From assembly GCA_035532295.1 (NCBI GenBank), contig DATKRH010000099.1:1-64000 (forward strand): DNA of 64,000 nucleotides, in the 5' to 3' direction. The translations under genes and the position numbers were made by a program. Shown piece by piece: positions 48,905 through 57,961 of this stretch (the stretch's first letter is position 1; each line of letters begins with the position of its first letter). The DNA comes from DASUBV01 sp035532295 (lineage in GTDB: Bacteria; Actinomycetota; Actinomycetes; Streptosporangiales; Streptosporangiaceae). The notes under the pieces were generated by a model that saw nothing but the letters and a program-made list of their open reading frames with translations, was not told the origin of the DNA and made no database searches.

Positions 48905-50204
48905 GCTGCGCGGCGCGCGCGTCGGCGTCTGGGGCCTGGGCGTCGAGGGTGCCGCGAACCTGGCGCGGCTGCGCACCCTGGGCGTGGAGCCCGTGCTCGT
49001 CGACGACCGGCCGCCGCCCGGCGACGTGGACGGGCTGCCAGTGTTCGCCACTGCCGACAGCGGCCTGGCGGCCCTGACCCATTGCGACGTGGTGGTGAAG
49101 TCGCCGGGCATCAGCCGCTACCGGCCCGATCTCCTGCAACTGGAAGAACGCGGCATCCCGGTCGCCGGCGGCCTCGGGCTCTGGATGCAGGAAGCCGACA
49201 CCGGCCGCGTGCTGTGCATCACCGGCACGAAGGGCAAGAGCAGCACGACGGCGATCGCCGGGCACCTGCTGACCCGGCTGGGGTACTCCTGCCTGACGGG
49301 CGGCAACATCGGAGCGCCGCCCTGGGACCCGGCGCTGGACGGGGTGGCCTTCGATTACTGGGTCATCGAGACCTCCAGCTACCAGGCCACCGACCTGGCG
49401 AGCTCGCCGCCGGTCGTGGCCGTCACGTCGCTGCATCCCGACCACCTGGACTGGCACGGCGGCGTCGAGGCGTACTACCGGGACAAGCTGTCGGCGTGCT
49501 CGCAGCCGGGAGCGGACCTGACCATCGCCAACGGGGACAGCGACCTGATCCGGGCGCGGGAGTCGACGCTCGGCCCGCGAGTCCGCTGGGTGCACGCCGC
49601 CGACGACCCGGAAGCGGACTGGATGGCGCCGCTGCGCCTGCTGGGCACGCATAACCGGCGCAACGCGCTCATCGCCCGCGCCTGCCTGGCCGCGCTCGGC
49701 GTGCCGCAGGCGAGCGATGACGCGGCGCTGCGCGACGCGGCGGCGGACTTCGAGCACCTGGCCAGCCGCCTGCAGCCCATCGGCACGGTCGACGGGGTCA
49801 CCTTCGTCGACGACAGCCTGTCCACGAACGTGCTGCCGACCCTCGCGGCCATGGACGCCTTCCCCGGCCGCCGGGTGGCCCTGATCGTCGGCGGTCACGA
49901 CCGGGGCATCGACTACGTTCCGCTGGCGGCCGGGCTGGCCGGCCGGCCAGCGCCGACACTGGTCCTGACGCTGCCCGACAGCGGCCCGCGCATCCAGGCC
50001 GCCATTGACGCCGCCGGCGACGGCAAGCCGGAGGTCACGGCCTGCGCCGACCTCGACGCGGCCGTCCAGGCCGGCTTCGCCTGGGCCCGCCCCGACGGGA
50101 TCGTGCTGCTCTCGCCGGCCGCGCCGAGCTTCGGGGTGTTCCGGAACTACCGCGACCGTGGCGAGGCCTTCGCCCGCGCGATGCGGGCCTGCGAGACCGG
50201 CTGA
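48879..50204 (+). CDS. murD: UDP-N-acetylmuramoylalanine-glutamate ligase (MurD-type)
   Basis: A 441-residue Mur ligase: N-terminal Rossmann VGVWGLGVEGAANLARL, SPGISRYRPDLL, ATP loop ITGTKGKSSTTAIAGHLL, TSLHPDHLDWHG, and C-terminal VDDSLSTNVLPTLAAMD and LSPAAPSFGVFRNYRDRGEAFARA. It adds glutamate to UDP-MurNAc-L-Ala. It is not in a division/cell-wall cluster here, so it may be a second MurD or a MurD2-type enzyme that adds L-Glu before epimerisation. The start lies inside pgeF. Confidence 0.88.
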   Translation: MRPKISWSELRGARVGVWGLGVEGAANLARLRTLGVEPVLVDDRPPPGDVDGLPVFATADSGLAALTHCDVVVKSPGISRYRPDLLQLEERGIPVAGGLGLWMQEADTGRVLCITGTKGKSSTTAIAGHLLTRLGYSCLTGGNIGAPPWDPALDGVAFDYWVIETSSYQATDLASSPPVVAVTSLHPDHLDWHGGVEAYYRDKLSACSQPGADLTIANGDSDLIRARESTLGPRVRWVHAADDPEADWMAPLRLLGTHNRRNALIARACLAALGVPQASDDAALRDAAADFEHLASRLQPIGTVDGVTFVDDSLSTNVLPTLAAMDAFPGRRVALIVGGHDRGIDYVPLAAGLAGRPAPTLVLTLPDSGPRIQAAIDAAGDGKPEVTACADLDAAVQAGFAWARPDGIVLLSPAAPSFGVFRNYRDRGEAFARAMRACETG

Positions 50205-50235
50205 CAGCGGCGATGAAAGAGGGCGCGTTCTGACC

Positions 50236-51585
50236 GTGACAGCCAGTCTTTCGCCGGTAACGTTGCGCTTCCTGGCCGGTGTTGTCGGCCAGCAGCATGT
50301 CCTGACCGGCGCGGCGACCGCCGGCTTCGCCGTCGACTGGACCGGCCGGTTCCAGGGCCATACCCCGGCGGTCGTCCGGCCGCGCGACACCGAGCAGGTC
50401 GCGGCGGTGCTGGCCCGCTGCACCGAGGCCGGGCTGTCGGTCGTGCCGCAGGGCGGCAATACCGGCCTGGTCGGCGGCGGCGTCCCGCTGCACGGCGAGG
50501 TCGTCCTGAGCCTGACCCGGCTCGCCGACCTGAGCGAGCCCGACCCGGACGCCCGCCAGGTCACCGCCGGCGCGGGCGTGACGCTGCAGCGGGTCGCCGA
50601 TGCCCATCCTGACCTGGACCTGGGCATCCTGATCGCCAGCCGGGACAGCGCGACCGTCGGCGGCGCCGTCGCCACGAACGCCGGCGGCCTGCGGGTGCTG
50701 CGCTACGGGCCGATGCGGTCGCAGCTGCGCGGGGTCGAGGCGGTCCTCTCGGACGGGACCGTCGTGTCGCACCTGTCGGGCCTGGTCAAGGACAACACCG
50801 GTTACGACTACCCGTCGCTGCTGGCCGGCTCGGAGGGCACGCTGGCGGTCATCACCCGGGCACGGCTCCAGCTGGTACCGCGGCCACGGGACCCCGTTAC
50901 CGCCCTCATCGCCGCGGGCGGTCTGGCGGAGGTGCACGACCTGGCCCGGCGGGCCCTCGCCGCGGTGCCCGGCCTGCTGTCGGCCGAGTTCTTCACCCGG
51001 GCCGGCCTGGACATCCTCAGCTCCCGCGCCGGCCTGCGCCCGCCCGTGTTTGATCCGGCGCCGCCGGCTTACCTGCTGCTCGACGCCGCCGGGCCGGGAG
51101 CGCTCGACGACCTCGGCGACCTCATCGGCGACCTGCCCGCCGCCGTCGGCCAGGCCCCGGCCGACCGCGCCCGGCTGTGGGCCTACCGGGAGCGCCACCC
51201 GGAGGCGGCCGGGTTCCTGGGCGTGCCGATCAAGCTGGACGTGTCGGTGCCCGCCGGCCAGTGGGTGCGGCTGGCGAGTACGGTGGCCGCCACCGTCGCC
51301 GCGGCCGACCCCGGCGCGACGGTCATCATCTACGGCCACGTCGCGGACGGCAACGTCCACGTCAACATCGTCCCGGCGGCGCCGGCCGACGGCCGCCACG
51401 AGGAGGCCGTGTTCGGCCTGGTCGCCTCGCTCGGCGGCTCCATCTCGGCCGAGCACGGCATCGGCGTCCTCAAGGGCCGGTGGCTGGAGCTGGCCCGTTC
51501 CGGCGCGGAGCGGGCCCTGTTCGCCAGGGTCAGGTCCGCGTTCGACCCGGCCGGCACGCTCAATCCCGGAATCCTCCCGCGCTGA
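50236..51585 (+). CDS. FAD-linked oxidase (D-2-hydroxyacid dehydrogenase/GlcD type)
   Basis: A 449-residue flavoenzyme: FAD_binding_4 domain with VVRPRDTEQVAAVL, VPQGGNTGLVGGGVP and RDSATVGGAVATNAGG, and a C-terminal FAD-oxidase domain with GHVADGNVHVNIVP and SISAEHGIGVLKG, which hold the metal-binding histidines of the 2-hydroxyglutarate/lactate/glycolate dehydrogenase group. The GTG at 50236 is the first good in-frame start after the murD stop; no stronger start is seen. Confidence 0.9.
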   Translation: MTASLSPVTLRFLAGVVGQQHVLTGAATAGFAVDWTGRFQGHTPAVVRPRDTEQVAAVLARCTEAGLSVVPQGGNTGLVGGGVPLHGEVVLSLTRLADLSEPDPDARQVTAGAGVTLQRVADAHPDLDLGILIASRDSATVGGAVATNAGGLRVLRYGPMRSQLRGVEAVLSDGTVVSHLSGLVKDNTGYDYPSLLAGSEGTLAVITRARLQLVPRPRDPVTALIAAGGLAEVHDLARRALAAVPGLLSAEFFTRAGLDILSSRAGLRPPVFDPAPPAYLLLDAAGPGALDDLGDLIGDLPAAVGQAPADRARLWAYRERHPEAAGFLGVPIKLDVSVPAGQWVRLASTVAATVAAADPGATVIIYGHVADGNVHVNIVPAAPADGRHEEAVFGLVASLGGSISAEHGIGVLKGRWLELARSGAERALFARVRSAFDPAGTLNPGILPR

Positions 51586-51690
51586 GCCAGCTCCCGCGCG
51601 GGCCTCGACCTCGGCGATGGGATTGGCGGACCACCGGGTCCCCGGCCAGAACATAACGGCGTGCGGCGTTTGCGGGGCTACGATCCGTCG

Positions 51691-51715
51691 GTCAGCTGCT
51701 GGCCCGCGGGCTGAC
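51691..51715. terminator. Hairpin between convergent oxidase and NlpC/P60 genes
   Basis: GTCAGC-N13-GCTGAC with a GC-rich loop that can itself pair (CCGCGG). Position between convergent stops suggests a bidirectional terminator. Confidence 0.35.
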
Positions 51716-51727
51716 GCCAACCCCCGG

Positions 51728-52759
51728 TCAGGCGAGGCGGCGCATCGCGACGATCTGGGACGCCCACGACGACAGCGGGCTGAGCTGGACGTCCTCGCCG
51801 GCCTGCGGCGCCTGCACGATCAGCCCGGCGCCGATGTACATGCCCACGTGGCCGGGATGGCCGGACGTGCCATCCGCCCCGGCGGTGAACACGAGGTCGC
51901 CAGGGCTCAGCGCGCTCAGCGCGTACACCGGGACTCCGACACCGACCTGCGCGTCCGTGGTGCGGGGCAGCGGAATGCCGCCGGCCCGGTAGGCCTGCTG
52001 GACGAGCGAGGAGGAGTCGCAGTGCAGCGCCGGGTCCGCGCTGCGGGCGTCGGTGCAGGACCCGCCGGACTGGTAGCTGGTGCCCAGCTGGGCGAGGGCG
52101 AAGCGGATAGCCAGCGCCACCGTGACCGCAGTGGCGGCCGGCAGCTGGTAGTGAGGCGGCAGCGCGGCGCTGACGGCCGCCGGAACGATGTTGGCGTCCA
52201 GGACCGCGCAGGAGGTACTGGCCGTGTCCGCGAAGGATGCCGCCAGCCGGGTCGCTACCGGCTGCCACTGGGCGTAGGCGCCGGGAAATCCGCTGCGCTG
52301 GACGGCCTGGGCCGCGGCGGTGACCGGCAGGGCCTGCCAGCCGCGCACCTGGATCAGCCGGTCGTAGAAGGCGCGGGCGGCGGTGACCGGATCCATGATC
52401 TGGGCGACCGTGCCCCAGCCCTGCGAGGGCCGCTGCTGGAACAGGCCGAGTGAGTCGGCGCTGCCGTACGGCAGGTCCCGCAGGCCGGATTCCTGCATCG
52501 CGGTGGCGATGGCGACCACCTCGGCGCGCAGCGGCAGCCCGCGTCCGGCGCCGACCGCGTAGATGATCCGGGCGTTAGCCAGCTGCCCGGCGCCCAGCGA
52601 CACGCCGCTGGCGGCGGCGCTGCCCACCGGGACGGCCGGGGCGCACGCGCCCGCCGTGGGGCCGGTCAGCCCGGCCCCCACGGCGATCAGCATGACCGCC
52701 GCCGTGAGCACGCCCGCCGCCAGCACCACCAGCAGAGGAAGCCTCAGCACGCGGCCCAT
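51728..52759 (-). CDS. Lytic transglycosylase-like + NlpC/P60 protein of the T4SS-like locus (active-site Cys replaced)
   Basis: A 343-residue exported protein: TM/signal anchor (about 7-30), an SLT-like domain (EVVAIATAMQESGL with the catalytic-type Glu, then GLFQQRPSQGWGT, about 78-115), and a C-terminal NlpC/P60 domain. The normal DCSGLVQ nucleophile motif reads DSSSLVQ: the Cys position (residue 249) is Ser, codon TCC at 52013-52015. The downstream His in HPGHVGMYIG remains. VirB1-like wall remodelling for a secretion channel is the likely role. It starts 3 bp after the ATPase gene. Confidence 0.85.
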   Translation of the reverse strand: MGRVLRLPLLVVLAAGVLTAAVMLIAVGAGLTGPTAGACAPAVPVGSAAASGVSLGAGQLANARIIYAVGAGRGLPLRAEVVAIATAMQESGLRDLPYGSADSLGLFQQRPSQGWGTVAQIMDPVTAARAFYDRLIQVRGWQALPVTAAAQAVQRSGFPGAYAQWQPVATRLAASFADTASTSCAVLDANIVPAAVSAALPPHYQLPAATAVTVALAIRFALAQLGTSYQSGGSCTDARSADPALHCDSSSLVQQAYRAGGIPLPRTTDAQVGVGVPVYALSALSPGDLVFTAGADGTSGHPGHVGMYIGAGLIVQAPQAGEDVQLSPLSSWASQIVAMRRLA

Positions 52760-52762
52760 TGC

Positions 52763-54364
52763 TCACACTGCCATCTTCTCGTTGGTCCAGAACAGCCGCT
52801 GCTCGGTGGGGGTGAGCATGGTGTGCACGACATGCGAGCTGTCCCGGCCGACCTTCCACAGCGCCCGGCCGATCTGCGCGGCGGACCAGGAGCCGATGTG
52901 CGCGCACTCGGTGTCGGTCAGGCCGATCACCTCGCGGGTCATGGCCAGCGGGCGGGTGTCCTGAGCTAGGCAGACCCGGATATCACAGGAGGAGATCAGG
53001 TTGCGCGCGATGGCCGCTTCCTCGCTGCCGGCTGCCCCGACCGCCTCGAAGTCGGCTAGCCGGTGCGTGGCCAGCGCCTGGATCGTGCCGTGCGCCCGGG
53101 AAAGCCGCAGGTCGGAATCAATCTTGCGGATCATCGCGGGGATGCGCATCGAACGCCAGAGCTCGTCACGGATGACGAGCCGCACCGGGCCTCCGTCGGC
53201 ATCAATCGCGGCCTGTCCCCAGGACGAGACGCAGGCCAGCGTCATCGCCACGGTCTCGTCTCCCCTGCCGTCCAGCCGGGACAGATCGACGGTCTGCAGC
53301 GGCGCGTCGAAATCCGGGCGGATGGTCGTGGGGCCGTCGAACAGGCCCGAGAGCGAGCCGGTCACCATGTTGCCGAGCGCGTCGGTCAGCGGGCGGATCA
53401 TGTCCCGGAGCTCGTCCACGCCCTGCTGGCGGACCCTCAGCTCACGGGCCATCTCGCTGACAGGGTCGCGCAGCAGCCGCCAGACCGCCGGGATGGTCGG
53501 ATCGGTGAGGGTTGTCGCGGCGTCGGCCTCACCGGACGCGTGCCGGATGGCCAGCGAGAGCGCGGCCTCCTCGGTGGGATCCAGCGCCCGGCCCAGGCGC
53601 ATCATGACCAGCGACGACAGCAACGTTAGCCGTCGGCGATGGATCTCGCCCAGCCGCTCGCGCAGCAGCTCAAGGTCGGTCGGCAGGTTCTCGCCGAGCG
53701 GTCCGGCATCCAGCGGATTGAGCCGGTTCCCGAGGCCAGGGCCTAGCTCCACCGGCTCGACACCGAGCGCGCGGGCCAGCGGCGCGTACTCGTTCTTGAC
53801 GTCCCCGACGACAAACGTGGCGACGCCGTACGCCATCAGGCGCAGCGCGAGGGCCTTGATCGTCGCCGACTTGCCTGAGCCGGGCACGCCCGTGATCAGC
53901 AGGTTCGGGTTGGTGATCAGGCCGTTACGCAGCCACTCGATCGGATGGCAGGAGAACGCGGCCCCGCTCAGGCAGTCCACCCCGAGGTAGGCGCCCGATG
54001 CCCGCAGCGGGGCACCGTGCAGCCACGGGTACAGGCCCTGGACCTGCGCCGTAGAGCCCCGGAAGACGCGCGGCAGCGGCGGCCGCGCGGCCCGGCCCGC
54101 CCCGCGGCGGGCCGGGCCGCGCCTGGGCGGGACCGGGCCAGGGCTGTAGGAGGGGGCCAGCCCGGTCCCGGCCGGGCGCGGCCCGGCTGCTGGCTGCCCG
54201 GGGGCAGCACTGCCTTCTGTGGTGGCACCATCGCCGCCCTCGCCGTCGCCGGCGGCGACCGCCAGCAGATCTACCGGGCTGATGCGGGCCCGCACCAGCT
54301 CGGCCAGGGTCTCGGCCGGGAGATCCTGCTCCGCCGGCGGTCGCCTGCTCTTAAGTCCGTACAC
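52763..54364 (-). CDS. VirB4/TraC-like ATPase
   Basis: A 533-residue ATPase: Pro/Arg-rich N-terminus, LGVDCLSGAAFSCHPIEWL, Walker A ITGVPGSGKSATIKALAL, VVGDVKNEYAPLARALG, Walker B RLVIRDELWRSM and QALATHRLADFEA. This is the pattern of actinobacterial VirB4-like motors for type IV secretion or conjugation. The GTG at 54364 lies 4 bp after the stop of the SCO6880-like gene; the longer frame overlaps that gene and is rejected. Confidence 0.88.
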   Translation of the reverse strand: MYGLKSRRPPAEQDLPAETLAELVRARISPVDLLAVAAGDGEGGDGATTEGSAAPGQPAAGPRPAGTGLAPSYSPGPVPPRRGPARRGAGRAARPPLPRVFRGSTAQVQGLYPWLHGAPLRASGAYLGVDCLSGAAFSCHPIEWLRNGLITNPNLLITGVPGSGKSATIKALALRLMAYGVATFVVGDVKNEYAPLARALGVEPVELGPGLGNRLNPLDAGPLGENLPTDLELLRERLGEIHRRRLTLLSSLVMMRLGRALDPTEEAALSLAIRHASGEADAATTLTDPTIPAVWRLLRDPVSEMARELRVRQQGVDELRDMIRPLTDALGNMVTGSLSGLFDGPTTIRPDFDAPLQTVDLSRLDGRGDETVAMTLACVSSWGQAAIDADGGPVRLVIRDELWRSMRIPAMIRKIDSDLRLSRAHGTIQALATHRLADFEAVGAAGSEEAAIARNLISSCDIRVCLAQDTRPLAMTREVIGLTDTECAHIGSWSAAQIGRALWKVGRDSSHVVHTMLTPTEQRLFWTNEKMAV

Positions 54365-54368
54365 GGTG

Positions 54369-55907
54369 TCACCATCTCCTTCGCGGCAGCCCGAGTCCGG
54401 CCGGGAGCGCGGCCAGGGCGAAGCCGACGTCCTGAGCGCCCCACATCCGGCGGATCTCGATGCGCGCCGCGGCCGCATCCGCCTCCATCGCCGCGATGGC
54501 GTCGGCCAGGTCCTCGCCGTCCGTCACGGTCACGCTCGCGTAGCCGGAAAACCGGATCAGCCCGTGACCCGCGGCCCGTTCCGCGTCCTGCTCGTCCGCC
54601 CGCCGCTGGGCCGCCTTCTCATGCTCGGGCACCAGCTGCCCGGTCCGCTGCCGCATCCGGATCGCCACGTCGCGCTGCGTCCGCTCGGCCATGACCCGGC
54701 GCTCGGCCTCGCGCGGGCTGAGCGGCTGCAGGTAAAGCGACACGGCCCGGCGCGACGCCCCGTTACCCAGCAGCGGGAACAGGGCGGTTGCATACACCTC
54801 GCCGCGCGGCCAGTCGTAGATGAGATAGGAGACGCTGATGGCGCTGTCGTGCCGGTAGGAACCCCACGAGGTCTCGGCTTCCACCGGGCCGGCCAGCCGG
54901 GGGTCCACCCCCGCGGCCAGCCCGGCGTATGGCCGGCCAGCGGCCACGGCCGACTCCTGCGCGCCGCGCCGGCGAGCCAGCGGCGGCCCGCTGACGGGAT
55001 CGAAGGCGGTGCGGATCACCTCCGCGAGCTCACGGGGCGTGAGCCAGCCAGCCACCTCCAGCTCCGCATCGCTCACCGCGCCCGACAGCGTCCGCACATG
55101 CCGGGCCAGGACGGCGCAGGCGCCCGCCTCGCCGCCACCGGAAGCGCGGATGGCCGCGGCCGCCCGCCGCTCGTCCATCGTGAAGGCCAGCCATTCCTCC
55201 CGCCGCACGGATGCGGGCACCGCCGTCGCCAGCAGCTCCGTGGTGACGGCTACGGCTTGCGGCGGGGCGTCGGCGGCCACGTGGTCGGCGTGCCAGCCGC
55301 TCAGCGCCGTGCCGTCCTCCGGCAGGCTGCGCTGGATCGCCTGGACCCGGATGATCGGATGTCCCTCCACGCATAGCCCGGCGAGCAGCCGCCCCCAGCC
55401 GGTTACCTGCGCGTCCCGCCGACTCGAGTCGGCCAGCCCGAGGCCCTGAAAGCGGATCCGGGCCACCCCGGTGTAGGTGCGCTCGTGGGGGTGATAAATC
55501 ACCGCCATCGTGCCCCCCGCGCCGGTCTCCGCCGACAGGATGCGGACCGGCGCGAGCACGCCCGGCAGGTCCATCGGCGGCGGCGCCGCCGGGTCGGCAC
55601 TCGCCGGCGGCGCGAAAGCCCCGGCGTGAAAGCGGTTCTGTCCGCGCGCCTTGATCAGCTGGAAAGACACGGCGGCCACCATCCATTCGTCGACAGTGCG
55701 GCCCGCCACCCGGAGGTAGGCGAGCGCGAGCAGGAACGCCGCGATCGGCCAGGCCACCAGGGCGTCGGACAAGCGGGAAGCGGAGACCGGCTGCACCGCG
55801 ATGAGCACGGCGATGGCCACCAGCGCCGTCCGCCGTCCGCTCATGCCGAACAGGAAGTTCACCCGTTCGTGCTGCCAGCCGTAATAGGCCTCATCCTTGG
55901 TGCTCAC
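54369..55907 (-). CDS. SCO6880-family (PrgI-like) membrane protein of the T4SS-like locus
   Basis: A 512-residue protein with two N-terminal TM helices (about 27-45 and 52-66) after YYGWQHERVNFLFGMSGRR, the usual start of this family, and a large cytoplasmic domain (TYTGVARIRFQGLGLADSS, SYLIYDWPRGEVYATALFPLL). In actinobacteria it accompanies VirB4-type ATPases and may represent the PrgI/VirB3 function plus an ATPase-docking domain. ATG overlaps the VirB6-like stop by 4 bp. Confidence 0.88.
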   Translation of the reverse strand: MSTKDEAYYGWQHERVNFLFGMSGRRTALVAIAVLIAVQPVSASRLSDALVAWPIAAFLLALAYLRVAGRTVDEWMVAAVSFQLIKARGQNRFHAGAFAPPASADPAAPPPMDLPGVLAPVRILSAETGAGGTMAVIYHPHERTYTGVARIRFQGLGLADSSRRDAQVTGWGRLLAGLCVEGHPIIRVQAIQRSLPEDGTALSGWHADHVAADAPPQAVAVTTELLATAVPASVRREEWLAFTMDERRAAAAIRASGGGEAGACAVLARHVRTLSGAVSDAELEVAGWLTPRELAEVIRTAFDPVSGPPLARRRGAQESAVAAGRPYAGLAAGVDPRLAGPVEAETSWGSYRHDSAISVSYLIYDWPRGEVYATALFPLLGNGASRRAVSLYLQPLSPREAERRVMAERTQRDVAIRMRQRTGQLVPEHEKAAQRRADEQDAERAAGHGLIRFSGYASVTVTDGEDLADAIAAMEADAAAARIEIRRMWGAQDVGFALAALPAGLGLPRRRW

Positions 55908-57181
55908 CGGCTCCTCCAGGCTCCGGGCGCCGCCCCGGGGTTAACGGTGCCGTGGTCAGCAGCCCCGTGGTTAACGGTGCCGTGGTTAACGGTGCCGTGG
56001 TTAACGGTGCCGTGGTCAGCAGCCCCGGGGTTAACGGTGCCGGGGTCAGCAGCCCCGGCGTTAACGGTGCCGTGGTTAACGGTGCCGTGGTTGGGGGCGG
56101 CCAGGGTGGCCAGCTCGTGCGACGCGGGCGTCCCGGCGCTGATGCCGGCCCGCGCCAGGTCGGCCAGCCGGCCCAGTCCGGGCGCCGCCCGCAGCGCCGC
56201 CTCCGCTGACCTGCTGTGATAGTCATGGATGGCCGCCATGGTGCGGACCTCCGCCACGCGGCTGAGCTCCGCCGGGGCCACCCCGCCAGGCGGCCCGCCG
56301 GCACCGCGGACTCCGGCGCCGCCCCGGATGCCCGCCAGTGCGCCGCCGCCCACGTAGACCTCCAGCACCGCGGACAGCCGCGCCATCGCCGGCCAGGCAC
56401 AGCCCGCGAGCAGCAGCACGAGCATGCCCGCCAGCAGTTTCTGGACCCCGCCCGCGGTCCCGGGCATGGTGAGCCCGACGGCGAAGATCAGCGCTACCAC
56501 CGGCTTGAGCGCGATGAGCTGAACCGCCGCCCGGACGAGCCGGCGCCACCATTGCTGGGTCGCGTGGGCGACCTGGCCGGCCGCGGCGACCGGAGACACG
56601 GCGACGAGCACGGTCACGGCGATATTGCGCACCAGCAGCTGCCCCCAGAGCGCGATAGTGAGCAGGATGCCCAGCAGGGCCATGATGAGCAGCAGGCTCG
56701 GCGACACCTGCGGGTCGAAATTGGCCAGGTGCGCGAGCCGGGCGGAGAGCACCGCCGGGCTGCCGAAGGTCCGGGCAATGATCCAGCGGGTCAGCTCGTC
56801 GGAGGCGCGAAGTGCCGTGGCGGCCGCGCCCAGGGTCAGCACGAAGGCCAGCGTCGCCTTGCCGACGCCGACGAGCCCCTGCGCGATGGCCGAGCCATCG
56901 TGCACCATGACCGTCCGGATCACCTGGATCATCAGCAGCACGGCCGCGATGAGCGCCGCGATCTCCAGCGACAGGCCGTAGACCGACCGGACGCCGGCGT
57001 AGGAGAGATTGACCGGCGGGATCGCCACGAAGGACTTGGCGAACGAGCCGAGCAGTTGCTGCGCGGCGTTGCCGAACGACTGGCAGATGGCGTTCCAGCC
57101 CTGCGCGCCGACGGCATTGGTCTGGCCACCAGCAGCCGGGCCCAGGCAGCCGGTCAGGTCGGTCAGCGGGTTACAGGGCAT
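55904..57181 (-). CDS. VirB6/TrbL-like polytopic membrane protein
   Basis: A 425-residue protein with about six TM helices (around 66-86, 98-118, 155-178, 180-200, 220-245 and 250-265), in the VirB6/TrbL channel-component style. The last about 60 residues are a low-complexity tail of Asn-His-Gly-Thr-Val and Ala-Ala-Asp-Pro-Gly pentapeptides made by a 15-bp repeat. It overlaps the following gene by 4 bp and the preceding one by 11 bp. Confidence 0.82.
   Translation of the reverse strand: MPCNPLTDLTGCLGPAAGGQTNAVGAQGWNAICQSFGNAAQQLLGSFAKSFVAIPPVNLSYAGVRSVYGLSLEIAALIAAVLLMIQVIRTVMVHDGSAIAQGLVGVGKATLAFVLTLGAAATALRASDELTRWIIARTFGSPAVLSARLAHLANFDPQVSPSLLLIMALLGILLTIALWGQLLVRNIAVTVLVAVSPVAAAGQVAHATQQWWRRLVRAAVQLIALKPVVALIFAVGLTMPGTAGGVQKLLAGMLVLLLAGCAWPAMARLSAVLEVYVGGGALAGIRGGAGVRGAGGPPGGVAPAELSRVAEVRTMAAIHDYHSRSAEAALRAAPGLGRLADLARAGISAGTPASHELATLAAPNHGTVNHGTVNAGAADPGTVNPGAADHGTVNHGTVNHGTVNHGAADHGTVNPGAAPGAWRSR
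55936..56095. repeat. Long 15-bp-period repeat array in the VirB6-like gene
   Basis: About ten degenerate copies of GGTGCCGTGGTTAAC and GTCAGCAGCCCCGGG-type variants in tandem. All keep the reading frame and vary the C-terminal pentapeptide tail of the membrane protein. Confidence 0.92.
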
Positions 57182-57947
57182 CGGTCATCGCCTCCCAGCC
57201 CTTCGCGGCAGCAGCGGCGGTCCCCGGCGTCGCGATCAGGCCAGCTGGAGCCGGCCCGGCTGGCTGCAGCAGCCGCCAGCCTGCCGGGGTCCAGCTCAGC
57301 CGGGCCGCGGTAACGCCGAGGTGCTCCCGGATACCGGAAGGGATGGTCTCGGTGTAGTCGAAAAGCAGGAGCACGGTCAGCGCGCGGGCAGCGACCTCTC
57401 GCAGCTGGAACATGACAGGGACGAGGAACACGGCCGTTCCCGGCGGCAGGGCGCCCGCGGCGGGCAGGCCGAGCCGGCGGCGGATGCTGATCGTGCCCTG
57501 CGCGGCCTGCTGGGGAGCAGCGGAATAGGCGGGGTCGGCGGCCAGTCGCGCCACCGTGGCCGCACGGTCGGGGTTCAGGGTCGAGCCCAGCTCGGTGATG
57601 AACTCCGCCGCCGCGCTGACCGCTCCGGCACGCGACCGCGGGTAGTCCGTGTACACGCCGTTCACCAGCCGCGATCCCGTCACGAGCTGGAGCTGGCCGT
57701 GCCCTCGCCCGGCGGCCGCGGACCCCGCGGGCGGACCGGCGGGTGCCTTCGGGGCGGGACGCGCCGCGGCCGGCCGACGCGCCGCAACGCCATGGTGAGC
57801 CCGACCGACGACGAGATAGGCCCCGAGCGCCAGGACGGCGGCGAGCAGTACGGCTGCCGCGGCCGCGGGCACGGCAGCCGCAGTCGGCCGCCGGCGGCGG
57901 GGCGACGGCGACGCCGCGCGCGATCTGGTCGTCTGGAGCTGCGCCAT
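57171..57947 (-). CDS. VirB8/TraC-like conjugal transfer protein
   Basis: A 258-residue protein with a basic, Pro/Ala-rich N-terminus, a single TM helix (about 26-48), a Pro/Ala linker, and an extracytoplasmic domain with AAEFITELGSTLNPDRAATVARLAADPAYS and LLLFDYTETIPSGIREHLGVTAARLSWTPAGWRLL. Single-pass topology with a domain of this length matches the VirB8/TcpC-type scaffolds of type IV secretion systems. The ATG at 57947 is preferred; the frame is open further upstream across the pilin-like gene. Confidence 0.7.
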   Translation of the reverse strand: MAQLQTTRSRAASPSPRRRRPTAAAVPAAAAAVLLAAVLALGAYLVVGRAHHGVAARRPAAARPAPKAPAGPPAGSAAAGRGHGQLQLVTGSRLVNGVYTDYPRSRAGAVSAAAEFITELGSTLNPDRAATVARLAADPAYSAAPQQAAQGTISIRRRLGLPAAGALPPGTAVFLVPVMFQLREVAARALTVLLLFDYTETIPSGIREHLGVTAARLSWTPAGWRLLQPAGPAPAGLIATPGTAAAAAKGWEAMTDAL

Positions 57948-57961
57948 CGGGTTCGTCCGCC

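Noticed and set aside
55936..56209. Forward-strand ORF made of Val-Asn-Gly-Ala-Val units
   Set aside because: It is the complement of the 15-bp repeat tail of the VirB6-like gene and has no start signal or other content.
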